Shown here piece by piece: positions 52,722 through 60,929 of a stretch of 64,000 nt of DNA. The translations under genes and the position numbers were made by a program. Source of the DNA: CAHJXG01 sp964235485 (lineage in GTDB: Bacteria > Pseudomonadota > Alphaproteobacteria > Acetobacterales > Acetobacteraceae); the NCBI GenBank assembly GCA_964235485.1, contig CAXSAZ010000015.1:23131-87130 (forward strand), in the 5' to 3' direction. The notes under the pieces were generated by a model. That model searched no databases. It had not been told where the DNA came from and was given only the letters and a program-made list of their open reading frames with translations. The number at the start of each line of letters is the position of its first letter. Positions within the stretch are counted from its first letter, which is position 1.

Positions 52722-53507
52722 ATGACCCGAATGGAAGCCGCGCCCCTCCACCCCGACCCGCGGTCGCCGGCCCAGCCGCGCCTTTCCGTGGTCATCGCGG
52801 TGTTCAACGAGGCGGAGAACGTCCAGTCCGTGCTCGGTGAGCTGACAACGGCGCTGGACCGGCTGCAGCCGTTCGAGGTGCTGTTCGTGGACGACGGCAG
52901 CACGGACGCCACCGCCGAGCGGATCGCGGCGCTGGCAAAGGACCACCCCGGCCTGCGGCTGCTGCGGCATGACCGGCGCTGCGGCAAGACGGCGGCGCTG
53001 CGGACCGGCATCGCAGCCGCGCGCGCCGATTGGATCGCGACCATGGACGGCGACGGCCAGAACGACCCGGCGGACATCCCAGACATGCTGGCGCTCGGCC
53101 TCGACGCCCCCATTGCCGGGTCGGGGGGCGTGGCGCCCTTGGTCGCCGGCGTCCGGGTCCGCCGCCACGACACGCTGTCCCGGCGCATCGCCACCCGCTT
53201 CGCCAACGGCCTGCGCCAGGCGGTGCTGGCCGACCATTGCCCGGACACCGGCTGCGGCCTCAAGGCGTTCCGGCGCGACGATTTCCTGCGGCTGCCGGCG
53301 TTCGAGGGGATGCACCGCTTCCTGCCGGCCTTGTTCCAGGCCTACGGCCACCCGCTGCTGTGCAAAACGGTATCACACCGGGCGCGCTTGCAGGGGCAGT
53401 CGAAGTACACCAACCTCGGGCGCGCCTTGGTGGGGATCGGCGACATGCTCGGCGTGGTCTGGCTGCGCCGGCGCACGACGCTGCCGCACAAGGTCACGGA
53501 ATCCTGA
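52722..53507 (+). CDS. GT2 glycosyltransferase (polyprenyl-phosphate sugar synthase-like)
   Basis: This ~261-aa DPM1/ArnC-like transferase has RLSVVIAVFNEAENV, FVDDGSTDAT, the acidic TMDGDGQNDPADI and the DTGCGLKAFRRD motif, followed by QGQSKYTNLGRALVGIGDM. It has no C-terminal membrane anchors. The start is uncertain among 52713 (GTG), 52722 and 52731. It overlaps the ArnT-like gene by four bases. It probably makes a polyprenyl-phosphate sugar for that enzyme (inference). Confidence 0.88.
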   Translation: MTRMEAAPLHPDPRSPAQPRLSVVIAVFNEAENVQSVLGELTTALDRLQPFEVLFVDDGSTDATAERIAALAKDHPGLRLLRHDRRCGKTAALRTGIAAARADWIATMDGDGQNDPADIPDMLALGLDAPIAGSGGVAPLVAGVRVRRHDTLSRRIATRFANGLRQAVLADHCPDTGCGLKAFRRDDFLRLPAFEGMHRFLPALFQAYGHPLLCKTVSHRARLQGQSKYTNLGRALVGIGDMLGVVWLRRRTTLPHKVTES

Positions 53508-55162
53508 GCACCGGGAAGCCGCTCCGGCCGCGGCACTATGCGCTGCTGGCGCTGGCCGCGCTGGTGCTGTTCCTGCCGGGCCGCGCCCGCTTGCCGGCCA
53601 TCGACCGCGACGAGTCCCGCTACATGCAGGCCACGGCGCAGATGCTGGAAACCCGCAACTTCATCGACGTGCGCTTCCAGGACCAGCCGCGCTACCTGCA
53701 GCCCGCCGGCATCTACTGGCTCGAAGCCCTGTCCGTCGCCGCGTTCAGCGACCCGGCCGCCCGCGAGCCTTGGGCCTACCGCATCCCGTCCCTCCTCGGC
53801 GCCACCGCCGCCGTGCTGCTGACGGGGTGGATCGGCGCCACGCTGTTCGGGGCAAGCGTTGGCACGGCCGCGGGGCTGCTGCTGGCGGCGTCGCTGCTGA
53901 TGGGGGTGGAGGCGCGCATGGCAAAGATCGACGCCACCCTGCTGGCTGCCGTCCTCGTGGCGCAGGCCAGCCTGCTGCGCATCTACCTCGACGCCGCCGC
54001 GGGCATCGCGACCCGGCGGCGCTGGGCGGCGGCGCATTGGGCCGCGCTGGGCGCCGGGCTGATGCTGAAGGGGCCGCTGGTTTTGCTGATCAGTTGGGGC
54101 ACGGTCGGGGGCCTCCTCCTCACGGAGCGCCGGGGCGCCTGGCTGCGCGGCCTGCACGCGCGGTGGGGCATCCCCCTGATGCTGGCGGTCGTGCTGCCGT
54201 GGTGCGTGGCCATCGGCGTGGCCAGCGGCGGCGACTTCTTCGCGCGCTCGGTCGGCGACAACTTCCTCGGCAAGGTCGCGCAGGGGCAGCAGGCGCACGG
54301 CTTCCCGCCGGGCTACTACCTCCTGGTGTTCGGGGCGAGCTTCTGGCCGGGATCGCTGTTCGCCGTGCTGGCCATCCCCTTTGCCTGGGCGCGGCGCCGC
54401 ACGCCGGAGGTGCGCTTCCTCTTGGCCTGGATCGTGCCCACCTGGCTGCTGTTCGAGGCGGTGGCGACCAAGCTGCCGCATTACGTGCTGCCGACCTACC
54501 CGGCCATTGCGTGCCTGGCCGCCGCCGCCGCGCTGGCGCCGGGCGCGTGGCGCTTCGGCCGGGCTTGGCGCTGGGCGGGCCGGGCCTACGGCGTCGTGTG
54601 GCTGCTGGTCGGCCTGGCGCTCGCCGTGGCCGGCCCGGTGCTGCTTTGGGTGCTGCAGCGCCGGATCGACGCGCTGCCGATCCTGGCGAGCCTGGCCGGC
54701 GCGGCACTAACGGCGTTGGCCCTGCGGGCCGCGTGGCGGTCCCGGCCGCGCCGGGCGATGGCCTGGTCGGGCGGCGCGGCGCTGGCGCTGTTCGCCAGCA
54801 CCTATGCGCTGGTGCTGCCCAACCTGTCTGTGATCTGGCTCAGCCCGCGCATCGCCGCCACAGTCGCCGCGGTGCGGCCCTGCCCCGACAGCGTGCTGGC
54901 GTCGGCCTCCTACAGCGAGCCGAGCCTGGTGTTCGCCGTGGGCCGGGACACGAAGCTGGTGGACGCCGCCGCCGCCGCCGACTACCTCGCGGGCCACCAG
55001 TCCTGCGGCCTCGCGCTGATCGGCGGACGGGAGCAGGCGGCGTTCCATGCCCAGATGCAGGCCCGGGGCGTGACGCCCCAAGCCTTGGCGCAGGTCGCCG
55101 GGATCAACTACTCGACCGGGCGCCAGCTTGACCTGACGATCTACGGCGCGAAGCCGCCGTAA
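53504..55162 (+). CDS. ArnT-like GT-C membrane glycosyltransferase (GT83)
   Basis: This ~552-aa protein has about twelve helices. The first periplasmic loop carries the catalytic acidic motif IDRDESRYMQAT, and FKDQPRYLQP-type sequence (FQDQPRYLQPAGIYWLEAL) and MLKGPLVLL are ArnT hallmarks. It would transfer a lipid-linked sugar to lipid A, a glycan or a protein. No ATG, GTG or TTG is available before helix 1; the only well-placed start is the CTG at 53504, forming a CTGA overlap with the GT2 stop. A GTG at 53564 would cut into helix 1. Confidence 0.88.
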   Translation: MSTGKPLRPRHYALLALAALVLFLPGRARLPAIDRDESRYMQATAQMLETRNFIDVRFQDQPRYLQPAGIYWLEALSVAAFSDPAAREPWAYRIPSLLGATAAVLLTGWIGATLFGASVGTAAGLLLAASLLMGVEARMAKIDATLLAAVLVAQASLLRIYLDAAAGIATRRRWAAAHWAALGAGLMLKGPLVLLISWGTVGGLLLTERRGAWLRGLHARWGIPLMLAVVLPWCVAIGVASGGDFFARSVGDNFLGKVAQGQQAHGFPPGYYLLVFGASFWPGSLFAVLAIPFAWARRRTPEVRFLLAWIVPTWLLFEAVATKLPHYVLPTYPAIACLAAAAALAPGAWRFGRAWRWAGRAYGVVWLLVGLALAVAGPVLLWVLQRRIDALPILASLAGAALTALALRAAWRSRPRRAMAWSGGAALALFASTYALVLPNLSVIWLSPRIAATVAAVRPCPDSVLASASYSEPSLVFAVGRDTKLVDAAAAADYLAGHQSCGLALIGGREQAAFHAQMQARGVTPQALAQVAGINYSTGRQLDLTIYGAKPP

Positions 55163-55175
55163 GCCGTGACGGCCG

Positions 55176-55469
55176 TCAGAGCTTGGCCAGGCTGCTGCGG
55201 GCCGTTTCGATCAGCTTCTCCATCTCCACCAGCGCGCCGCCATCGAGGTCGGTGCGTGCCGCTTCCAGGGTGGCGCGGACGGTTCCGATCACCTGGTCCG
55301 TGTCCGCGCCCAGCCCGGCTGATCCGGCTTCCTGCAACGCCGTGACCGCCAGGTCCAAGCCGCGCCGAAGCTCCCCGGCATTGGCCGCCAGCGCCGCCCG
55401 GTGCACGCGGTCAAGCGCAAGCTGCGCGTCCTCCAGCAAGGCCCGGCCGTGGTGTTCTTCAACTGACAT
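55176..55469 (-). CDS. hypothetical helical protein
   Basis: This 97-aa acidic, almost all-helical protein (RALLEDAQLALDRVHRAALA, MEKLIETARSSLAKL) has no cysteine, signal peptide or membrane segment. I do not recognise it. It starts nine bases after the stop of the next hypothetical gene, so the two form a pair. It could be an oligomerising or chaperone-like protein, but nothing proves it. Confidence 0.6.
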   Translation of the reverse strand: MSVEEHHGRALLEDAQLALDRVHRAALAANAGELRRGLDLAVTALQEAGSAGLGADTDQVIGTVRATLEAARTDLDGGALVEMEKLIETARSSLAKL

Positions 55470-55478
55470 GGGGCGCCG

Positions 55479-55865
55479 CTACTTCTTGCCGCCGAGCGGG
55501 TAGAAGAAGTCCTTGAAGAACCCCATCGTGGAAACCGGCGGGACCGGAGCCCGCTCCTCCTGCCGGGGCGCGGCGGCAGGCTCGGCATGGTCGCTGCGCG
55601 GGGCATCGCCCGGGGGGGCAGCTTCGGCCTCGGCCTCCGCGTGCGGCAACGGGATGGGCTGGGTTTCGGTGTGCTGGTCCGAGTGCGGCGCTTCAACGGG
55701 CGGCGGCTCGCTGTGGCCGAGCAGCGCCACCGTTTTCGACCCAAGCTCGTCCTCCTGAACCATCTCCACCACCCGCCGCAGCGCGTCGTTCCGGCCCATC
55801 GCGTAGGCGCGGTGAAGGGCATCCTGGATGGAGGCCGCGATTGTTTCCAGTTCGTTGCTGGGCAT
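55479..55865 (-). CDS. hypothetical protein with helical N-terminus and disordered tail
   Basis: This 128-aa protein has residues ~1-45 helical (ASIQDALHRAYAMGRNDALR), then a Pro/Glu/Ala/His-rich disordered tail ending in MGFFKDFFYPLGGKK, which could contact a membrane or a partner. I do not recognise a family. It is the first gene of the pair with the 97-aa protein. Confidence 0.6.
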   Translation of the reverse strand: MPSNELETIAASIQDALHRAYAMGRNDALRRVVEMVQEDELGSKTVALLGHSEPPPVEAPHSDQHTETQPIPLPHAEAEAEAAPPGDAPRSDHAEPAAAPRQEERAPVPPVSTMGFFKDFFYPLGGKK

Positions 55866-56169
55866 TTGAATAAACTCCCCGGGGCGCCAAGGCTAGTGTC
55901 ACGCGCTGTCCCGCGCAATGCCGCCCGCCCCCTCCGGATCGCGCCACGTGGCCAAGGGTTGCATTTACCCGATGTTCATCCCCACCGAGGTATCCTGGCC
56001 TGCAAGCAGGGCCACCCTGCCACGCTCGGAAGGAAATCGATGCAGAACCGCGCACGCGGCTGTGCTCCTGATATTCAATCAGGCACCCTATATCACAGCC
56101 ATACGCCCGTCGGTTGACGGCGGAACCAGCTTGCGAGGCGGATGATGGCCTGCATGAACCGTTCTTCCC
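55866..56169. other. 304-bp divergent intergenic region
   Basis: No gene, RNA or clear operator is seen between the hypothetical pair and the HTH-like gene. It is moderately AT-rich around 56070-56105. Confidence 0.4.
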
Positions 56170-56604
56170 ATGGCATTTAAGGGCAAGGCGCCCGGCAGCG
56201 GGTCGGGGGAGATGTCCCGGCGCACGCAATTGCTGCGCCCATCCATCGCGCTGTCGGCCAAGCAGGTCAGCGAAGCGCGCCGGATGCGCCGCGCCGGCGC
56301 CGAGCCGGACGCCATTGCGGAGGCGATGGCCTTGCCCTTGGACGAGGTGGAAAAGGCGCTGGTGCAGATGCGCTCCGCCCGGCCGGAAACGACGCGCGGC
56401 ACCCTGAACGTGACGCTCGCCGCGCACCGGCTGATCATGAAGGAACGCATCGGGGAGGAGCCGATCTGGCAGACGATGGACCGGATATTGGACGAGCTGC
56501 TCCGTCTCCGTGCCGCCGCCGCGGCCCCGCGGCGGAAGCCCGCTGCGCCGCGCCAAGATGATTTGCTTCTCCCCTTGCCTATATCCATCCCGCGGGACAC
56601 TTAG
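56170..56604 (+). CDS. hypothetical protein with helix-turn-helix-like segment
   Basis: This 144-aa protein has residues ~30-65 (VSEARRMRRAGAEPDAIAEA, then MALPLDEVEKALVQM) that read like a resolvase/transposase-type HTH: helix, turn, recognition helix. The rest is unrecognised, with a basic Ala/Arg-rich stretch and a short hydrophobic end. Start is uncertain; an in-frame ATG at 56212 follows GGGGGAG. It ends 32 bases before phaZ and may be co-transcribed, so a role in PHA regulation is possible but unproven. Confidence 0.6.
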   Translation: MAFKGKAPGSGSGEMSRRTQLLRPSIALSAKQVSEARRMRRAGAEPDAIAEAMALPLDEVEKALVQMRSARPETTRGTLNVTLAAHRLIMKERIGEEPIWQTMDRILDELLRLRAAAAAPRRKPAAPRQDDLLLPLPISIPRDT

Positions 56605-56636
56605 CTTCGCCGCATGAAAAGTGAGACAGGACCCCG

Positions 56637-57845
56637 ATGATCTATGCTCTGCACGACGCCGCCGCGGCATCCCTGCTGCCCGCCCGCGCCTGGGCACGCG
56701 CTGCCAGCACCCTGCTGCGCGCGACCCCGGGACCGGAGGCGCTGACTTGGGGCACCCGCGCCGTCGTGGCCTGGGCCGACGTGGCGAACGACGTGCTGCG
56801 GCCCCGCGGCAAGCCGGAATGGAACATCAAGACCACCCGCGGCGGCGAGGAGCCGCTGCCGGAGACGGTTGAGTTGGACCAGCCCTTTGTGCGGCTGCTG
56901 CGCTTCCAGGCGCCCGGCGCGATTGGCCGCCGCGTCCTCCTGGTCGCGCCGATGAGCGGCCATCACGCCACCCTGCTGCGCGGCACGGTGCAGGACATGG
57001 TGGAGGCCGGGTTCGAGGTGTTCGTGACCGATTGGCGCGACGCCCGGATCGTGCCGCTGCTGCACGGCGACTTCGACCTCAGCAGCTACATCGAGACGGT
57101 GATCGGCTTTCTGCAGCACCTCGGCTCCAACACGCACGTCGTCGCCGTGTGCCAGCCGGCGCCGGCGGTGGTCGCGGCCGTGTCGCTCATGGCCGCCCGC
57201 AACGACCCGGCGCAGCCGCGGACCATGACCCTGATGGGGGGACCCGTCGATACCCGCGCGGCGCCGACCGTCGTGACCAAGCTCGCGCAGGAGCATTCGA
57301 TCCAATGGTTCGAGCGGCATGTGACCACCACCGTGCCGCCGTGGCACCCCGGCGGGTTCCGCCGGGTTTATCCGGGTTTCCTGCAGCTCGCCGCGTTCAT
57401 CTCGATGAACCCTGACCGTCATATCGCGGCGCATCGCAAGATGTTCGACCACCTGGTGCGCGGCGACGAGGAAAGCGCCGCGGCGCACCGCCGGTTCTAC
57501 GACGAGTACCTCGCCGTCATGGACGTGCCCGCCAACTACTACCTGCAAACCGTGGAAACGTTCTTCCAGAAGCATGACCTTGCGGACGGGCGCATGACGG
57601 TGCGGGGCGAGCCGGTCACGCCGTCAGCCATCGAACACACGGCCCTGATGACCGTGGAGGGCGAGCTGGACGACATTTCCGCGCCGGGCCAGACGATTGC
57701 GGCACAGACCATCTGCCGCGGTATCCCGGCGGAGCGCCGGGAGCAGTACATGCAGCCCGGCGTCGGCCATTACGGCATCTTCAACGGCCGCAAGTGGCGG
57801 GGCGAGATCCTGCCCCGGATCGCCAGCTTTATCGCTGCGCACTGA
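56637..57845 (+). CDS. phaZ: intracellular poly(3-hydroxyalkanoate) depolymerase
   Basis: This 402-aa alpha/beta-hydrolase mobilises stored PHB. It has the PhaZ-type nucleophile elbow with cysteine, VVAVCQPAPAVVA (C172), in place of the lipase serine, plus APMSGHHATLLRG, VTDWRDARIVP, the aspartate in EGELDDISAPGQT and the histidine in PGVGHYGIFNGR. There is no signal peptide, as expected for an intracellular enzyme. The GATG start follows a GTGAGACAGGA ribosome-binding site. No phaC or phasin gene is in the window. Confidence 0.94.
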   Translation: MIYALHDAAAASLLPARAWARAASTLLRATPGPEALTWGTRAVVAWADVANDVLRPRGKPEWNIKTTRGGEEPLPETVELDQPFVRLLRFQAPGAIGRRVLLVAPMSGHHATLLRGTVQDMVEAGFEVFVTDWRDARIVPLLHGDFDLSSYIETVIGFLQHLGSNTHVVAVCQPAPAVVAAVSLMAARNDPAQPRTMTLMGGPVDTRAAPTVVTKLAQEHSIQWFERHVTTTVPPWHPGGFRRVYPGFLQLAAFISMNPDRHIAAHRKMFDHLVRGDEESAAAHRRFYDEYLAVMDVPANYYLQTVETFFQKHDLADGRMTVRGEPVTPSAIEHTALMTVEGELDDISAPGQTIAAQTICRGIPAERREQYMQPGVGHYGIFNGRKWRGEILPRIASFIAAH

Positions 57846-58224
57846 GAGCGTTCGGCACGAGGCCGATGCCGAAGCCCCGTGCCGCAAGCCCCCGCACGAC
57901 GGGGCAAACTGCCAAGTCTCCTCGCTCCTTGATGACGCTTTGCCCGGCAAATAGCCCGAAGCGGCAACGGGCGAGGCTGCCTTGCAGAGACCAATGAGAG
58001 CTAACGGGTGGCCGCGCTCGTCAAGCGGGTTTTTCCCGTCCCGAACTCCGCGCCTACCCGCGAAAAAAAGGCGGTGCCCGGAGGCACCGCCAAGTTTAGG
58101 GAGGAAACGTCCTGCAGCAGGGTGGCCAAGCCACCGTGCCGCACCGGATACATCGGTCATGTCAGACCGGGATGCAAGCTTGGCTTCGTTATAAATTGCT
58201 GCATCGCATCACAAGCGGGGGAGT
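57846..58224. other. 379-bp region between convergent genes
   Basis: The region contains the helicase terminator listed next and an AT-rich patch near 58185-58200, but no recognisable gene. Confidence 0.5.
58063..58091 (-). terminator. rho-independent terminator of the helicase gene
   Basis: Read on the minus strand, a perfect 9-bp stem GGCGGTGCC / GGCACCGCC with a 4-nt loop is followed directly by seven T. It lies about 135 bases past the helicase stop. On the plus strand no T-run follows, so it acts leftwards. Confidence 0.85.
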
Positions 58225-60096
58225 TCATCCGCGCCGCGTGGCAGCACGGCCGGTTGGCGGGACCCACTCACCGCGCTGCCGCGCCGTCCAGGCGTAGCGC
58301 GCGTCGCCGTCCAGCAGATTCAGATTGTCATAAAGGCGGTTGCGCTCCAGCCAGCCAACGGCGGCTTCCAATTCCTGCAGCGTCATCTCCGCCCGGCTCT
58401 TGCCCAGCACGCGCTTCAGCACCGCGTTGTAGCGGTGGTAGCCGCCCCCGCCGCGTCCTCCCTGCAACGCGCCCTCGTCCTCCACCGCCTGCGCCGCCAC
58501 CATCTCGCCGACCCGGCGGCGCAAACGGCGCTCGGCCACGCTCGGCGGCTCCAGCAACTCGTCCTGCGCGTCCGGCGCGGCGACGGTGAAGTCGGGGCCG
58601 GGCTTGAGCACGGCGTAGCGCAAGGCCAGCGCGTTGCTGCTGAGCGGGACGATGCCGCCCGCCGGCTCCACCGCGTCCAGCCGGTCCCGCAGCCAAAGCG
58701 GAAGCTGGCTTTGGCGTTTTGGCTTCGGCGTGCGGGCCAGCGTGCCCTGCTCCGTCTCGACCCGGTGGCGGAAGCGGGCGAACAGCGGGTCGTCCGGGTG
58801 GAACACCAAGGCGCGCTGCTCGGCATACGGCCCGGCGTTCGGATCGACCCGGGTGGCGCGGGCCACCATCTGCTCCAGCCACGGCCGGCTGCGGATATGG
58901 GTCAGCGCCGCGACCACCGCGACCTCCGGCGCGTCCAGCCCTTCATAGGCCATCGCCACCGTGACCAGGATCGTCGGCTCGACCCGGAGCCGGAAGCTCG
59001 CCAGCGTTTCCCGGGCGTCGCGCTCGTCGCTGGTGGCGAGCCGCACCGTGTCCTGCTGCGCCCGCGGCACCCAGCCGCGCACGACCTCCTGGTAGCGCCG
59101 GGCGGCGGCCTGGTCCGGGGCGACCACCAGCAGCTTGCCGAGGCCCCTGCCCTCCCCGCGTTCCGCCCGCCGGCTTGCCCGTAGCCGGCGCGTCGCGTCG
59201 AACGCTTGGCGCAGCAGGTCGTCGGCGAAGCCGGTGCGGAGCGCCGTGAACAGCGCCGGGCGCGTGGTCTCCGTCGGCCAGTGGCCGAACAGCCGGTGCG
59301 GCCCGACCTCCGCAGGCGACCCGTCGGGCTGCTTGACCTCCGGGTCGAGCCAGCGCGCTTCCCCGTCCATGGCGCCGAACGTCACCGGCAGCACGGCGCG
59401 CTCGGCCAAGGCCTGGGCGCGGCTGTAGCCCACCACGGCCCAGCCCGGCGCCGCCATGTCCACCTCCCGCGTCGCCGTCCGCCGCCCCGCGCGATACGGC
59501 AACCACAGGATGCCGCGCCCGTCCGCCCGCTCCAGCGTGCCGGACAGCAGCAGGCGCAGCCGGGCCGTTTCCAGCAAGGGCTGCAAGGCGCGGCTCCAGC
59601 CGGACGCCTCGTCGGCGCCCGCCTCCGCGCCCGGCACCGGCGGCTCCGGCGTCATGTCGGCCAGCGCCGGCAGGTGGTGTACCTCGTCCACGATCAGCAG
59701 GTATCGGTGCCGGCGGAACTCGGCCAAATGCAGGTCCGGGGCGGCAGCGACGCCCTGGTAGGTCGTGACGTAGCCGGCCAGGCCGCGGCACGGGTCCGGG
59801 TCGTTGCCGGCGGCGCGGACCGACAAAGCGTGGCCCAGGGCGGTGCGCCAGGCCGGGTCGGCGAAGGCTTCCTCCGCTTGCAGGCGCAGGCTGTCCCGCG
59901 GCACCACCCAGCAGATGCGGTCGATGACGCCCGCGCCGACCAGTGCTGCGCCGGCGATCACCGGCAGCAGGCTCTTGCCGCCGCCGGGGGTGACGGCCGC
60001 GAGGATATCGGCGACATCGGACGCCTCGCCGGCGGCGATGGCCTGGACAATGGCGGCCACATGGGCCTGATGGGTCCGCAACGGTCGAGTCGGCAC
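58225..60096 (-). CDS. DEAD/DEAH-box (SF2) helicase family protein
   Basis: This 623-aa ATPase has SF2 motifs: I TPGGGKS (36-42), II DEVH (137-140), III SGT (185-187) and VI QMVARATR. It resembles the ResIII/helicase_C class. The C-terminal ~170 residues (after LPLWLRDRLDAVEP) are not a known nuclease, and no methylase or other restriction partner is next to it. A THQAHVAAIVQAI start resembles the Q-motif region. Role is unknown: DNA repair, or a stand-alone defence or mobile-element helicase. It ends with a strong terminator and is divergent from fur. Confidence 0.85.
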   Translation of the reverse strand: MPTRPLRTHQAHVAAIVQAIAAGEASDVADILAAVTPGGGKSLLPVIAGAALVGAGVIDRICWVVPRDSLRLQAEEAFADPAWRTALGHALSVRAAGNDPDPCRGLAGYVTTYQGVAAAPDLHLAEFRRHRYLLIVDEVHHLPALADMTPEPPVPGAEAGADEASGWSRALQPLLETARLRLLLSGTLERADGRGILWLPYRAGRRTATREVDMAAPGWAVVGYSRAQALAERAVLPVTFGAMDGEARWLDPEVKQPDGSPAEVGPHRLFGHWPTETTRPALFTALRTGFADDLLRQAFDATRRLRASRRAERGEGRGLGKLLVVAPDQAAARRYQEVVRGWVPRAQQDTVRLATSDERDARETLASFRLRVEPTILVTVAMAYEGLDAPEVAVVAALTHIRSRPWLEQMVARATRVDPNAGPYAEQRALVFHPDDPLFARFRHRVETEQGTLARTPKPKRQSQLPLWLRDRLDAVEPAGGIVPLSSNALALRYAVLKPGPDFTVAAPDAQDELLEPPSVAERRLRRRVGEMVAAQAVEDEGALQGGRGGGGYHRYNAVLKRVLGKSRAEMTLQELEAAVGWLERNRLYDNLNLLDGDARYAWTARQRGEWVPPTGRAATRRG

Positions 60097-60403
60097 GCAA
60101 GCTCCGGCAAGGTGGTCGCCCCACCATGATGTCGCCGCGCCCGGCTGTTAATCCCCATCAGCGATCCGGGCGGATTTTCCGGATGCAAGGGGGGGCCGGG
60201 GCGGCGGCGATCAGGGGCAGCCTCGGCAGGAACCAGCTATGGCCGCCGGCCTGGATCGGGTGTAGGGGAGGCTGGGCGGGGGGTGATGCGCCGCGCCGGG
60301 GCGCCGCTGCGCGCCTGTGCGCCACATCGTGTTTGACGCCAGCCGCCGCCCGGGCGCAAAAAAGGCAAGGCGCCTGGAACAGCCGGGCGCCGGAAACCGG
60401 AGT
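60097..60403. other. 307-bp divergent region helicase / fur
   Basis: A very G-rich stretch (60190-60300) lies here. I see no gene and no convincing Fur-box palindrome. Confidence 0.4.
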
Positions 60404-60904
60404 GTGCGATTGAGCGATCTGGCACGGCAGGGCGGCTTGAGACCCAAGGCGGCCGCGCGCGCAGCGAAGACGATAACGCCGCAGTTCCAGACAACGGGAC
60501 AAAGCATCGAGCGGCTATGCGTGGAGCATGGGCTGAAGATGACCGGGCAGCGCCGGGTGATCGCCCGCGTGCTGTCGGAAGCCGAGGACCATCCCGACGT
60601 CGAGGAACTGTATCGCCGCGCCGTGCAGCTCGATTCCCACATCTCGATCGCCACCGTTTACCGCACGGTGCGGCTGTTCGAGGAAAAGGGCATCCTGCAC
60701 CGCCGCGACTTCGGCAGCGGGCGTTCCCGCTACGAGCCGACCGACCACGGCCAGCACCACCATTTGATCGACGTGGAAACCGGCCACGTCCTGGAGTTCA
60801 AGAGCGCCGAGCACGAGAAGCTGATCCGCTCGATTGCGGAGCAGCTTGGGTTCGACCTGATCTCGATGCGGTTGGAATTGTTCGGCAAGCGGCGCAAGCC
60901 CTGA
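60404..60904 (+). CDS. fur: Fur family metal-responsive regulator (alphaproteobacterial Fur/Mur type)
   Basis: This ~166-aa protein has the winged HTH (GLKMTGQRRVIARVLSEAED, ISIATVYRTVRLFEEKG) and metal-site residues HGQHHHLIDVETGHVLEF. The CxxC zinc pairs of gamma-proteobacterial Fur are absent, as in the alphaproteobacterial Mur/Fur branch, which senses Mn or Fe. I prefer the GTG at 60404, with CGGAAACCGGAG upstream; a longer frame begins at 60317. It is followed 25 bases later by the deaminase-like gene, possibly in one transcript. Confidence 0.9.
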   Translation: MRLSDLARQGGLRPKAAARAAKTITPQFQTTGQSIERLCVEHGLKMTGQRRVIARVLSEAEDHPDVEELYRRAVQLDSHISIATVYRTVRLFEEKGILHRRDFGSGRSRYEPTDHGQHHHLIDVETGHVLEFKSAEHEKLIRSIAEQLGFDLISMRLELFGKRRKP

Positions 60905-60929
60905 ACGCGGCGCCGGACGTGGGGCGCCG

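Noticed and set aside
60097..60403. Fur autoregulation site upstream of fur
   Set aside because: No palindrome resembling a Fur or Mur box was found; the region is G-rich rather than AT-rich.
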